Shown: positions 10,419-21,130 of the stretch, one piece after another | How the letters are laid out: the number at the start of each line of letters is the position of its first letter | How positions within the stretch are numbered: position 1 is the first letter of the stretch | Assembly: GCF_050624435.1 (NCBI RefSeq) | Contig: NC_134541.1 | Location: 103,660,805 to 103,724,804 of the forward strand | From: Tenrec ecaudatus | Lineage: Eukaryota; Chordata; Mammalia; Afrosoricida; Tenrecidae | Reading direction: 5' to 3' | Length of the DNA: 64,000 bases | Notes under the pieces: model-generated | What the model was told of the DNA's origin: nothing | Seen by the model: the letters and a program-made list of their open reading frames with translations, nothing else | Databases searched by the model: none | Made by a program: the position numbers and the translations under genes

Positions 10419-10591
10419 GGAGCCCTGGTGCTGTCGTGGTTTTGAGCTGGGTTGGCATCTGCATAGTCAGCAGTTCGAAAACACTAGTAGCTCCATGGAG
10501 AAAGACTGGGCTTTCTACTCCTACTGTAAACAGTTACGGCCGGGGAAACCCACAGGGGTCGCTGTGGGTCAGCACTGACTCATGGCAGCAG
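10419..10591 (+). mobile_element. AfroSINE
   Basis: Head 'ggagccctggtgctgtcgtg', B-box-like AGTTCGAAAAC, 'gagaaagactgggctttcta' and tail 'cactgactcatggcagcag'. Confidence 0.9.
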
Positions 10592-10734
10592 AGAAGCGGA
10601 GGAGGAGCAGCGGAGCAGCGTGGCTGGGAAGGTGACCGCCAGGAGAGAGGGAGGATGGAGGGAGGAAGTGCTAGGAGACGGCAGAGCTGGGCTGGGGTCT
10701 GAGTCACCCCCAGGTGCCTCGGGACACAGACGTG

Positions 10735-10870
10735 GTAGCCTCTTTCAGGCAAGTCATGGCTGTGCCGTGTACTAGCTGGGTGAACTGGGCAAGGCACCCA
10801 GCCGGCTGCCCTCATCTGTGGAGTGGAGAGAATGAAGCTGCCTGCTGGGCATCTACGGTGGCAAGAAATG
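10735..10870 (+). mobile_element. MIR-like SINE remnant
   Basis: Contains a conserved MIR core order in degenerate form: 'ctagctgggtgaactgggcaagg', 'ctcatctgtggagtggagagaatg'. Ancient and diverged. Confidence 0.6.
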
Positions 10871-11224
10871 AGACACTTGACTGGGGAAAGGCAGATGGGA
10901 TGAGACCTCCTCACAGGGCGTGCCCCGGTTCCCCAGGACCCCGCCACCTCTCAGTGCCCAGCTCGCGTGGAGTCAGGATCCACTGACTGGTTTTATTCCC
11001 CGAGCCCAGCCCTCAGCATTGGGGCAGGATGGGCCCTCAGAAGGCCCACTGACAGGGGTTTGATTGACCCTCTTCTGTGGACAGTCCCCACCACGCAGGC
11101 AGCCTCACCCCTAGTTCTGGCTTTGCCATCGTGACCCGGGTCTAATCCTTGGATGCTCGGGATGGCACCGCCATGCCGGTTTCCACGGTCCTAAGGCCCA
11201 GTCTCACCTCCCCACATCCCATCA

Positions 11225-11630
11225 CCATGAAACCTGCTTTGAGGACTAAGGTGCGCCTGACCCCAAGCCATAGTATTTGCGATCGCTTCACATGCATGTT
11301 GGACACTGACTAAAGAAGATGAATGAACACATTTGAATGACGGAGCTGGGGTAGAATGTGGAGAGCACCCTGGATGGGCTGCCAAAAGAACAAACATCCG
11401 TCCGGGAAGAGGCACAGCCTGCGTGCCCCCTGGAGACAAGGATGGTGAGGCTTGTCAGGAGAGACCGGTCCCTGGAGGAGGACGCCAAGCTTGGTAAAAC
11501 AGAGAGGCAGCAAGTGACACAGTGGCTGCAACAGTAAGAACCACTGCGAGGATGGAGCAGGGCCGGGCGGTGTGTCACTCTGCTGTACACCGGGTCCCTG
11601 TAACTCAGAAGCAATTCGATGGCAAGGAGG
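11225..11630 (+). mobile_element. RTE 3'-end fragment, about 400 bp
   Basis: In order: 'aggtgcgcctgaccccaagcc', 'ctgccaaaagaacaaacatc', 'ggaggaggacgccaagcttgg', 'acacagtggctgcaacag', 'gaggatggagcagggccggg', tail 'agaagcaattcgatggca'. It corresponds to the last part of the reverse transcriptase ORF plus 3'UTR, with frames broken. Confidence 0.85.
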
Positions 11631-12027
11631 GGACCCTATTAAATTACAACACCAATCTCTGAAACTATCATCCTCAACAGGGACAGGACAACCCCCAACC
11701 AGCCTGCAGGCAAGCATGCTGGGAAGGTTCCAGGGCAGAGGGAAGGTCTTGATAAAGTAATTTCCTTGTCTTGCTTTGCTCTCATGAAGCAGAGCTGACC
11801 CAGCCCCTCTCTTGTGCACGCCTTGCTCAGGTTCCCCACGACACCAGGAGGAAGCCAGGATGCTGGCTGGGCACCTGCTGCCCTGCCCACCCTGTTGACG
11901 CTGAGCACCTGTACTCTACTGCTCCTCCCGCCTCCATTCCAGCCTGCACTCAGGCTTCCGCTGGCCTGGAGTGACCCTGTGGCCTGCCTCCCATCTCTGT
12001 TCATTTACTTCTCCAGCACCTTCCACT

Positions 12028-12110
12028 CCTGTCAAGAGTCACGATCTCACAGGGGCAGGTCTACCCTGTCCTGTGGGGTCACTAGGAGTCGGCAGGGAGT
12101 TTGGTTGTTT
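12028..12110 (+). mobile_element. AfroSINE 3' fragment
   Basis: Only the distal blocks remain: 'gtcaagagtcacgatctcac', 'gtctaccctgtcctgtgggg', 'aggagtcggcagggagtttgg'. Confidence 0.8.
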
Positions 12111-12184
12111 TTTTGGGGGGGGACAAGATGGTCTCCGCCGAGAAATAAGGGATACGGACACATCCACTCGTGTCCCTTTGGCTG

Positions 12185-12290
12185 GGCTGGGCATTTTGCT
12201 GGTTGGTCATAGATGTGAGGTCACATGCCCAAGGTCATCAGCTAGGACTTCAAGAGGATCCGAGTTTGGAAAGGTGGACCAAGGGGCTGC
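12185..12290 (+). mobile_element. MIR-like SINE remnant
   Basis: 'atgtgaggtcacatgcccaa' and 'ggtcatcagctaggacttcaag' resemble the MIR block about loss of 'ggtcacacagctagtaagtg'. Diverged. Confidence 0.5.
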
Positions 12291-12299
12291 TGGGTGGGA

Positions 12300-13010
12300 A
12301 AGATGAGGCACGAGGGGCAGGCTGACTGAGAGCATCATGAGGAATGGAGGTTGGCAGGAAACCAGCCGAGGCTCTTGCGTCCCCCTCTCCAGAGGTGCCC
12401 AGTCAGCATTCACTCTGCTCACCCTGCAGGAGCAGCTGCTGAGCCTCTCAAAGCCCCAGACGGAATCCCCCTGGCTGCGCACACCTGCCTGGCACATGGA
12501 ATGGCGACTTGAAATCCGCATCCTGCCTTAGAGCATGTGCTGCTGCCGTGAAGAAATCCAACAGGAACTTCTCCTGGATCAGACACCCCGTCGGAGGCGG
12601 GCGGGGAGTCCCCAACCAGAGCACCCTCCCACCGACTTCTGGGATAGGCTGTTTGGGCTGTCGGTTCAGAGAGTGCCCCTGCCTTGTGGAAGGAGCAGAG
12701 TAAAAACCCGTGAGATGGCAGGCAGCCTCCTGGGCTCCCTTTCTGGGGTCTCAAAGAGCCCCGAGAAGGGAGGGAAAGGCTTATGTGGGGGCCTGAGCAA
12801 AGATGCCCTTTCAGGGTGACCCTGACTATGTCTCCTGGCAGCTGAACATAGGACACACTGGTGACAGGCAGGCTGACCCACACCCATCATTTCCAAGCCA
12901 TCTTTGTTCACTTCCTTCCCTCCCACTCCAAAGGGTGAGCATTCTGCCACAGAGCATGCTGGTAAAATCTGTCCTGCGTATCACCGACTGACTGGCGTGT
13001 TCTTCAGACT
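12300..13010. other. Unassigned ABAT intron sequence
   Basis: No exon or repeat recognised. Open frames up to 154 codons here lack similarity I can name and are not supported as genes. Confidence 0.45.
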
Positions 13011-13019
13011 GAGAGCGGC

Positions 13020-13412
13020 ATACAGGCATATGTGCACACGCAGGCCTGGACACCCACACGGGGGCACATACAGAGATGCACAGACACCGTCATAGCAGGC
13101 TGTAGCTGAACACACACACACAGCCCCGGGCACACTCAGAGACTCAGTGTCAGCTGGTCCACGCAGAGATGTGGGTGCACACAGGCACACACACGAGTGG
13201 GCACACATCTGCACTCATGGGTCCTAAAGGTAGGGTCTGACTGCCAGCTCAGCTCCGCCAAGCCTCCTCTGGGTCTCTCTGCAGAGCCTGTCAGACATGG
13301 CTGGCCGGGTTCATCCTGGGAGGAGGTACACTCCTCTCCCCGCTCCCACCCTCAGGAACTGCTCCTGATGCCAGGATGTTTGTTCCCGGGACATGAGGGT
13401 GGTACTGGAAGG

Positions 13413-13447
<35 letters not shown>

Positions 13448-13456
13448 CGCGCGTGC
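13020..13456. repeat. CA-rich region ending in a (TG)n microsatellite
   Basis: 13,020-13,210 is loosely CA-rich ('acacacacac', 'gcacacacacg'). 13,415-13,456 is a nearly pure TG run that ends as 'gtgcgtgcgcgcgtgc', a 40-base alternating purine-pyrimidine tract. Confidence 0.9.
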
Positions 13457-13459
13457 TCA

Positions 13460-14050
13460 GAGCAGAGCAGGTTTGGGGAAAGGATGTGTTTGACCTAGTC
13501 AGGGATAGAGGAAGAGAGATGGGGAGAAGAAGGAGGCTGGAGGGTAGGGGTGGGAGGGGCACAGGAGGGAAGGGAGAATTCAGAAAGGGAGAGCTTTTTC
13601 AGACAGAAACATGGAGCAAAACATTTGCACAGTCACACAGAGACAGAAAAGACAAGGAGGAGAAAAACGAGAAACCGAGAAAATGGATTTTTGACAAAGA
13701 TGAGTGACACCCAGCCTGGTTGTCTCCAAAGGTGAGCCACGTTATCTCAGACCCTCTGAGATAGACTATTGTCCCTCCCCTTTCCTTGGCCTCTTATGCG
13801 GATTGCTCTCTGTCCAAATAAGGCTCGGAAGCCCTCCCCACCCCCATGGGGCCAAGGCAGAGCCCCAGGCTCCTAAATGGCTTCCCCAAGACTGGCGGCT
13901 GGGACACAGCCCAGAGCCACAAAAGGTCCTCACGCCCTCAGGGTTCCCGGGGCAGGGGGTCTGCCTGACCCCTTCTTAAGCCCCTCCAATGACAGCCCAG
14001 CTGAGCTCACTGCCTGTCCATGTGGGGCCCAGAAGAGGACACTGGGATGG
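13460..14050. other. Unassigned ABAT intron sequence
   Basis: Starts purine-rich ('agggatagaggaagagagatg', 13,500-13,700). No exon or known repeat recognised. Confidence 0.4.
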
Positions 14051-14057
14051 TCACGGG

Positions 14058-14112
14058 TGGGGGAGGGGTTGGGGTGGGGGAGGGGTTGGGGTGGGGGAGG
14101 GGTTGGGTGGGG
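14058..14112. repeat. 17-bp G-rich minisatellite, about 3 copies
   Basis: Unit TGGGGGAGGGGTTGGGG starts at 14,058, 14,075 and 14,092 (exact 17-bp period). Each unit has three runs of four or five G, so the plus strand has clear G-quadruplex potential. Confidence 0.9.
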
Positions 14113-14184
14113 ATAGAAAGCATTCAGTGGTGCACTGCTCATCAGTTGCCATGACGACAAGAGGGCAGGGTACCCAGACCTAGG

Positions 14185-14620
14185 CTTCAGGATTCGTGCT
14201 GGTTCTAAACCACCCTGACAGCACTTGAGTGGTGCTATTACGCCGTCACCCTAGCAACCAATGGGATCAAATCACAGAGGAAATCTATAATTATTACAGC
14301 CAGATACTGGCGTTCCAGCTCAGTAATCAGCATGTCAGGGCAATTCAACCTGAACCCTGGGAGAGAGAAACGCCACTCTTACCAGCTTGATCCTGAGAAT
14401 GAGGCCAAAGAATGACACCCCCACTCCACCCCCCACCAAAGGCAGGTCTGCTGGTGTCACAGACTGGGGACCAAGCATGGAGCGAATATTAGGTGAGATT
14501 GTCCGTACTGAACCATTAAAAACTTTCCCCATGAATTTATTCCGGGGTGTTCCAATATGCAGCAAGGTCGGACACATTTGACAGTGAGAGCCGGATGCTT
14601 GTCACCTGGGCTCTGAGCTA
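14185..14620. other. Possible conserved noncoding segment or alternative 5' exon
   Basis: A non-AfroSINE, moderately AT-balanced stretch with no simple repeats. On the minus strand 'ggatcaagctg' is followed by GTAAGAGT (plus 14,379-14,386), a good splice donor. I cannot tell a conserved enhancer, an alternative ABAT first exon and an old DNA transposon apart from sequence alone. Confidence 0.3.
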
Positions 14621-14824
14621 TAGCCTGGTGCTGTGATCATGTCATCTCCCCCGTCTCCCCTATGTTCATCCATTAATCCATCTCTATTTGTGTGTGCATT
14701 TCAAAATAAACTACAGTCATCAGTCCCCATCCCCTTAAATAATGCAGCCTGCATAACATTAAATTTTGACCAACAAAAGACAGCGATTTCATATGGGTCA
14801 ATCTAAGTAGAATGAAATCTATGT

Positions 14825-14895
14825 TTCTATAATCTATCCATCTATCTATCCATCTTCCCATCTACACATCCATCCATCCATTCATTTTCGCACCC
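14825..14895. repeat. TCTA/TCCA-type simple repeat
   Basis: Irregular run of 'tccatctatc' and 'catccatccattcatt' units. Confidence 0.8.
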
Positions 14896-15249
14896 ATCAC
14901 CCATGTTCTCAGTGAAGTCCTCCTCTTTTCTTCATGACATTGACCATCTTCCCTGTGTCCAGCACCTCAGTGAACAGACCCACCATCTCCCATGTGCTCA
15001 GACTAAAACCTGAGACCTGTCTTGAATCTTCCTTGGCACCTCTTCAGTCACCACCACCCCACCCACCTAGATTTGACTTCCACACCAGCTCTGGGCTCCT
15101 CCCTCTCCTGCCTCTCTTCTCGTAGTTCAAGCCCCACGTTCATGCAACCAGACCGTTGCTGGTCTGCCGACTGGCCTTCTGGCGGCCATCACACTTTCAC
15201 CTTTCCACACCTGTTATCACGAAATATCTGTCCATGCTGATGGTGGGAG

Positions 15250-15480
15250 GAGGAACTGGTGGCTCATCTATCACTAATGGGAGAGTAAATTTATACAGAT
15301 GTCTTGCAGGGCAGTTGATCAAAATATGTAAAATTTTAAATGCACAAGCCATTTCCCACCACCCCAACACCATTCTACTGAAAGAGTTTGCCCCATTGAT
15401 AGACCCTGAAATCACCCCCTCAGTATCCATCAGCAGGACTAGTTAGATAAATTGTGGTATATCCATCATATAAAATACTA
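15250..15480 (+). mobile_element. Old L1 3' region fragment
   Basis: The plus strand shows the ancient mammalian L1 3' blocks 'aggaactggtggctcatctatc' (degenerate) and 'aattgtggtatatccatcat', ending 'aaaatactacttgtcc'. Confidence 0.7.
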
Positions 15481-16390
15481 CTTGTCCAACAAAGGGCGGG
15501 GAGGGGGAGGGGGGTGAGGAAAGTGTTAAACATATTGTAAAGTTACAAGGAAACACCTACCACGCAACATCGTTACCCACATGCCCTGGAAGCTCCTTAC
15601 ATTGGAGTATCAGGCTGCTTTGAGACATGAGTAGATGCTAGTGTGTCCAGGGAACATGGCTTCCCACCTGTTCCCTGGTCACAAGCACCCACAGTGGTTA
15701 TCGCTGAACTCAGCCGGATGCCAGTCTCCATTTAACTCAGAGTGGGGCTCCAGCCTTCCACAATTATCTAGATAATACGCAAGTCTGCTGATCCACAGAG
15801 AGGCTGCCCTTGGAGGTTGCTGGGCTCACGAAGCACTGGTCCCCGTGTCCTGAGTATGGCTGGGGAGGCTGCCTGGCCAGAGGTGGGGTGAAGACAGAAA
15901 CAGGGCTCTGGGGCAAGGTTAAGTTTCGTGGGAGCACAGGAGTTGACAGGACGCTGATCCTGGAGTCAGGAGACCTTGCTCTATACTTCCTAGTCCCCAT
16001 TTCTCCTGGGTGTAATGGGCTTGCTCCCCAGCACTGCCGTGAGAACTCCTGGGGCCACGGAGGTGGACACACCACACAGGAGTCTACCTTGATGATGGAC
16101 ACAAGACACCGAGCACTTGCCAAACCCACTGGACTGTCCGAGTAAGCCCTGGCACCTGCGATGGCCTGTGGTGGTCAGACTGCAGCAATATCGGCACCTC
16201 CCTGGTGACCTGTCTACCGCGGGAAGGTCGGATGGTAGCAGGAGACTAAGAAGGGGGGTGAGGCACAACGGGAAGTCGCTGTACTTCCCGCACGTTGCCG
16301 GACCCCCAACAGTGCTCCCGGAGAAAGAAAGACACGGTTTCATTAAGAAAGTCTCTCCAGCTAAACAACTGAATTAGCATTATTAATTTA
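15480..16390. other. Unassigned ABAT intron sequence
   Basis: A short G-rich stretch (15,495-15,520) follows the L1 fragment. The rest shows no recognised exon or repeat. Confidence 0.4.
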
Positions 16391-16439
16391 CGTATCTCAT
16401 TTCTAAACACTAACCTTTGCTCTTGCTTGAGAGCAACTA

Positions 16440-16613
16440 GATTGTGTCTAGCTAAGTAATTTATCCATATGACCTCATTTACATATATGGCCCCATTTAT
16501 AGATACGATCTTATTTACACACATGGCCTCACTGGCGTAGGAAAATTCATTTGCACACACTATCTCATTTGCATATTCCATCTCATTTGCGCGCGTGGCC
16601 TCGTTGAGGGCAC
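16440..16613. repeat. Diverged 18-bp minisatellite, about 9-10 units
   Basis: The anchor (C/A)ATTT recurs at 16,458, 16,476, 16,494, 16,512, 16,548, 16,566 and 16,584, with degenerate anchors at 16,530 and 16,602: an unbroken 18-bp register. The unit is roughly NNNTGGCCTCATTTACAC. One unit contains a perfect octamer ATTTGCAT (16,567-16,574), and others have one-base variants (ATTTGCAC, ATTTGCGC). Because 18 is a multiple of three, the minus strand reads as a six-residue repeat beginning N-E, which explains the open frame there. It is not taken as coding. Confidence 0.85.
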
Positions 16614-16639
16614 ATCCCCCCAAAGACCTCCGAACAACT

Positions 16640-17180
16640 GTGTGTTGGGATCTGTGCTCTCATTCTGGAGACGGCAGCCGGGGCAGATGGGGCTGAGCGA
16701 CTCGGACTAACAGAGGCAGCACGGGGGCGCCCAGGCCAGCCCCTGACTTCACCTGGCCCGCTGTGCTCACCAACTCCCCTCTCTGCCGCCACACCATCCA
16801 CCAGAGCTGCGGGACACAGAGACAAGGCCAGCCACACAGGCGGTTGACAGTGTCCTAGAGGCCAGGCCAAGGGCCTGCAGGAACAGATGGGAAGCATTCT
16901 CGTGGCAGATTACCTTCAACTGGGTGTGTCCTGCGCACTATCATGCCTACGCAAGCTTTATCAAAAGGGCAGATGCCATTTTTATGTCCTGTTGTCACGC
17001 GCAACCTTCGAGACCTGGTGTGCACTTCGACCTCACAGCACCCCACCACTCAGGCCAGGGCTCCTTGGCTCCCGCGCAGGTGGGGCCAGAGCAGTGCTGG
17101 CAGCGTGTGCCTGGAGTCTCAGAGCAACTGAGAATGTGTTACTGTTAGGGGCACAAGCAGGGTAAGACTCGCAGCGCCCC
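16640..17180. other. Unassigned ABAT intron sequence
   Basis: No exon or repeat recognised with confidence. Confidence 0.4.
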
Positions 17181-17329
17181 CAGGGTACAGAGTAGAATGG
17201 CCCCCGAGGGCTTCCTGGGTGGTCACTTTATGGGCAGGTCTTTTCTCTCAGAGCCACTGGCGGCTTTTAAACCACCAACCTGTGGGTTAACAGCTGACTG
17301 CGGCCCCATCGTGCCACCAGGACTCCCTG
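17181..17329 (-). mobile_element. AfroSINE
   Basis: Minus-strand copy, diverged in the tail, with head complement 'cgtgccaccaggactccct'. Confidence 0.8.
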
Positions 17330-17574
17330 TGAGGTGGAAGCAGCTCCGCACAAAGTCTGATGATTATGCTGAACCCTGCTCTGTTTCACCTCAGTTCCAT
17401 CTCGCCACCCCGGCTCCAAAGGAGAAACAGCTCAGGTGGCTTCAGCCAGTCTGCCCACCATCACAGAGACAGGCAACCAACAATCCTCCAAAGACCGAGC
17501 CTCTCCGGGATCCACCAAGCAACGTCAAGTACCCTACGGTCGGGTGTCCTTGAGCTGAAGGTCTTACTGATGCT

Positions 17575-17727
17575 ACAGCAGCGAGCAGATCTACCCACAG
17601 GGAGCCCAAGGCTAGCACTGTGGAAACAGAATGCCTTATCTTTTCCCCACGGGGCGGTTGGTGGGTTCGAACCACTGATCTTTCAGTTAGTTGCCTAGTG
17701 CTTAACCACTGGGCCACCAGGGCTCCT
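17575..17727 (-). mobile_element. AfroSINE
   Basis: Clear tRNA-like half on the minus strand: plus-strand 'ggtgggttcgaaccactgatc' and 'gcttaaccactgggccaccagggctcc'. Confidence 0.88.
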
Positions 17728-17739
17728 TCATCAGCCCTA

Positions 17740-17920
17740 CTCAAAACTCAACCACCTCACTGCCATTAAGTTGACGCTGACTCAGAGCGACCCTATGGGA
17801 CAGGGCAGAACTGCCCCTGTGGGTTTCCGAGACTGTAACTCTTTACAGGAGTAGAAAGTCTCATCTTTCTCCAGAGGAGCAGCTGGTGGTTCAGAGTAAC
17901 CCACTATGCCACCAATTTAA
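17740..17920 (-). mobile_element. AfroSINE
   Basis: Tail-to-middle copy with well preserved blocks 'cactgccattaagttgacgc', 'gaccctatgggacagggcag' and 'gactgtaactctttacagg'. Confidence 0.92.
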
Positions 17921-17999
17921 ACTGAGAGGGAAAAAAGTTTAAGTCCTGGTAGTTAATGTTAACAAGCCAATCAATCAGATTAGATCTTGGGTTTAAATC

Positions 18000-18625
18000 A
18001 GATCAATCAGGTCCTCCGTCCAGGGACATCATGGTGGCATCCTCTTTCTGTGGTCACTCTGTGGGGGTCACAGCGGCCTGGGACTCTCCTCCCCCATGCC
18101 CCGCCTGAGCTGGGGTTTTGATGCTGCCATGTCAGTCCTGGTTATACTTTGGTGGGCAATGTGAGGGGCAGCATCCCAATGTGATTGCTCCTGGGATGAC
18201 CCTGAACCTGCTCCAAGACCGAGCAGTACAGAACAGGGGGCTGCCAATTCTGCCCCACCCCCGCCCCTTCGCGGTTGGGCTGTGTGAACTCAGGTTAGAT
18301 CTTCTGAGTCCAGGGTACAGCTGCTGCCTTGGGAATGCCGGCTTCCCTCTGGCCAACTGCCAACTGCCATGCAAACTACCTACCCTTCAGCCCTGGCTTC
18401 TCGAGCGTGGCCAGCACTGCCCGGCCATCAGTGTGGAATGAGCTGAGGGGGCGGGGTGGGGGCGGGGAGGCAAAAGAAATTGCAGTCTGCCTCCACATCA
18501 CAATTCTGCCATCTGCTTCTCCGTCATCGCCACCACAGCCTCCAAGACGTCAAGGTCATCCTTAACAGGATGGCTGCAGGGACAGGGACCCCTATCAGGG
18601 TCCCTCACCTCAGTGTCTCCAAAAC
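18000..18625. other. Unassigned ABAT intron sequence
   Basis: No exon or repeat recognised. Confidence 0.4.
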
Positions 18626-18628
18626 CCC

Positions 18629-18765
18629 AAACCAGTTTAGCAGTTTGAAACCACCAGCAGCTCTGTAGGAGAAAGACTGGGCTTTCTACTCCCGTAAACA
18701 GTTACTGTCTCCGAAACCCACAGGGGGTCACTATGAGTCAGCATGGACTTGATGGCAGTGAGTTT
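18629..18765 (+). mobile_element. AfroSINE, head missing
   Basis: From the B-box-like 'agcagtttgaaaccaccagc' through 'gagaaagactgggctttcta' to 'gcatggacttgatggcagtg'. Confidence 0.9.
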
Positions 18766-18788
18766 CCCTTTTTGGGGTTGTTTGGTTT

Positions 18789-18970
18789 AGAAATTCCTGG
18801 TGGGATAGTGGTTACAAGTTGGGCTGCTAATCACACGATCAACAGTTCAAACCCACCAATAGCTCTGTGGGAGAAAGAGGAGGTTTTCTATTCCCGTAAA
18901 GAAGTAGTCTCAGAAACCTACAGGAGCAATTCTACCCTGTCCTGTGGGTCACTATACAGACAGTGAGTGT
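18789..18970 (+). mobile_element. AfroSINE
   Basis: Head 'aaattcctggtgggatagtg', 'acagttcaaacccaccaata', body and tail present. Immediately follows another copy in the same orientation. Confidence 0.9.
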
Positions 18971-19284
18971 AGTTTTTGATGGGTATTATTTGGTTTAGGA
19001 AAGATTTCGGGTATTTCTAGTTTAAAGATGATGTCAGGGTAATAGTTTTAAGGGTTCACACTGCCTCCATTGCGCCACAAAGTCTAAAGCTCCATAAAGT
19101 CTGGATTCGCTGACATTTTGAAATTCTGTTCTGCATTTTCCCTCTTTTGACCCAGATTCTTCCCCAGAATTTTCCATCAACAGCGCTCAATACATGAGTG
19201 CATTTTTAAAGTGCATGCAACCCACACTACCCGTTCCTCCAGAAAGCAGGCTGCCTGCACATGAGATGAGTGCATTCAATGTTC

Positions 19285-19440
19285 GTTGAATTAATTTTAA
19301 TAATTTCCATTTTACAGACAAGGAAACTGGAGGTTCATAAATGAAGCCACTCCCCCTGATGCCACAACCATCAAAACACGGTTTGAGAGCCTACTGTGCG
19401 CAGAGTCCAAGTGCAGGGGCTGAGAGGTTCTGCCATGGAA
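19285..19440 (+). mobile_element. MIR SINE remnant
   Basis: 'ccattttacagacaaggaaactggagg' is the well known MIR conserved core, followed by 'gagcctactgtgcgcagag'. Confidence 0.7.
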
Positions 19441-19607
19441 CATGGGCAGAGAACACGCCCATCGGCAAGCCTGAGCCTCGCTGGCCACTGGGCCTATGAA
19501 GCCCGTGTTTTCTCTGACTTGCTTTGTGGCCCTGAGGCCGGGTTTTAGGAGTTGGGTCAATCTCCTCTCTTTGCATTGAGGCCCAGACAGAGGAACAAAG
19601 CACTGTG

Positions 19608-19800
19608 ATTGTTGTTGGTATTAGGTGTCATCACATTGGGTCCACCTCACAGCGACCCATCTATGCACACCAGACGCAAACACTGCCGAGTCCCGCGCCA
19701 TTGATGCAGCCACTGTGTCCGTCCATATCCTTGAGGGCCTTCCTGGTTTTCCTGCCCCTCCACCTTACCAACCATGTGTCCTTCTCCAGGAACTGATGGT
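19608..19800 (-). mobile_element. RTE 3'-end fragment
   Basis: On the plus strand it begins with the tail complement 'tgttgttggtattaggtgtc' and continues 'cgccattgatgcagccactg', 'gtccttctccaggaactga', the order expected for the RTE terminus on the minus strand. Confidence 0.8.
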
Positions 19801-20107
19801 AGGTGGTTGCATTTCTGACCTCCCATGGGAGACTCAGACCAGGATTCCTGTTCTCCAGACAGACACTGCGAGAAAGTCCTAGGGCCTGTTCATTCTGGAA
19901 AATGATATTGCCTCAAGGGATCAAGAAATACTCAATATTTTGGAGTCTTACAATTCCATCTCCGAGATGAAGCAAATGCAAGTACAGCCAAAGGAAAGAG
20001 CCCACTTCTCCGAGCTGTTTCCACAGCCAAGGTGTGAGGGGCGCATGACACAGGCTGTGGTGGTCGAGGTTATGTGTCAGCTTGGCTGGGCCAGGATGCT
20101 CAGTGGA

Positions 20108-20265
20108 GGCCTGTTGACGCAGTGGTGAAGTGATGGACTGCTGACCGAGGTCGGTGGTTGGAACCGCTGGTGGCTCTGTGGGGAAAAGACCTAACCCTGT
20201 AAGTTTCAACCTAGGGAGCGCGATGGGGCAGACCTACTCCTCTGTGTCCGATGGGACCGCCATGG
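20108..20265 (+). mobile_element. AfroSINE, diverged
   Basis: 'tgacgcagtggtgaagtgat', 'gactgctgaccgaggtcggtgg' and 'gatggggcagacctactcctc' follow the AfroSINE order. Confidence 0.75.
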
Positions 20266-20497
20266 GATGTACCTGACTCGAGGGTGTCCAACAGGAGCAT
20301 GGCGCTTTATTGCTAGGACGGCGGCAGAGTGCGGTCATGACAGAAGCTGTGTGGCCTGCAGAGGCGGGGGTATTGATGTCTTTACTGACCATCTGGCCCT
20401 TCACAGGGCGAGTTTGCTGAGCCCTGATCTTGGAAAGCTTGGTTTTGCACGGTCCTATCCACTAACTGCAGAACCTGCTCCCCTCAATCTCAATATT

Positions 20498-20591
20498 TAC
20501 TGCCATCAAGTCCATTCCCACTCATAGTGACCCCACAGGATAGGGCTGAACTGCCCCTGGGCGTTACCAGGATTGTAACTCTTCACGGGAG
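20498..20591 (-). mobile_element. AfroSINE, left part of a split copy
   Basis: Tail half of a minus-strand copy ('actgccatcaagtccattcc' to 'gtaactcttcacgggag'). The other half is at 21,061-21,130; a 470-bp element is inserted between them. Confidence 0.9.
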
Positions 20592-21060
20592 TGTTAGGCT
20601 GGATTGACTAGAGAAACAAATTCAGAGACACCTATATATGTGTAAGCGAAGCTTTATACCAAAGAGCAACTATATATTGAGAAAACAGCCCAGACCAGTC
20701 TAGATCAAGTCCATCAGTCCGATATTAGCCCATATGTCTGATACTTGTCTATAAATTCCTCTTCAGACTCAAGCAGCACGTGCAATGATGTCGAACGCAG
20801 GACATCACAGGCCGGTGGGTGAAACGTCTTGTGGATCCAAAGAGGGTGGAAGCATCTCGGTGTGAGCGCCAGATCTCTACATGGCTCCTCAACAGGAAGG
20901 TGAAGCAGAGAGAGAGAGTGGCCCACCTTTTCAGATGGCAGAATCAAGAGAGAGGACGTTCCCAGAATCCTTATGAGAAGGCCACACCCACAGAGAGGGA
21001 CCATCAGACTGTGACCTAATTGACAGGCTAGACTCCACCCCTTCATTCTCAACAGGCAAT
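20592..21060 (+). mobile_element. Unclassified interspersed element, about 470 bp
   Basis: Begins TGTTAGGCTGGATTGACTAG and contains 'gagaaaacagcccagaccag', 'taaattcctcttcagactca', 'gtcttgtggatccaaagagg' and 'ctagactccaccccttcatt'. The same landmarks in the same order occur at 40,388-40,898. It splits an AfroSINE cleanly at the 'gggagtagaaag' block, so the whole element is one insertion event. No coding capacity seen. The class (LTR-like or DNA transposon) is not settled. Confidence 0.75.
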
Positions 21061-21130
21061 GAAAACCCATCTTCTCTCATGGAGCAGCTGGCGGTTTCAA
21101 ACTGCTGACTTTCTGGTCTGCAGCCGAACT
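21061..21130 (-). mobile_element. AfroSINE, right part of a split copy
   Basis: Resumes at 'cttctctcatggagcagctgg' and 'cggtttcaaactgctgact', exactly where the fragment at 20,498-20,591 stops. Confidence 0.85.

Noticed and set aside
16246-16623. Minus-strand frame with a six-residue N-E repeat
   Set aside because: Created by the 18-bp minisatellite, whose period is a multiple of three.
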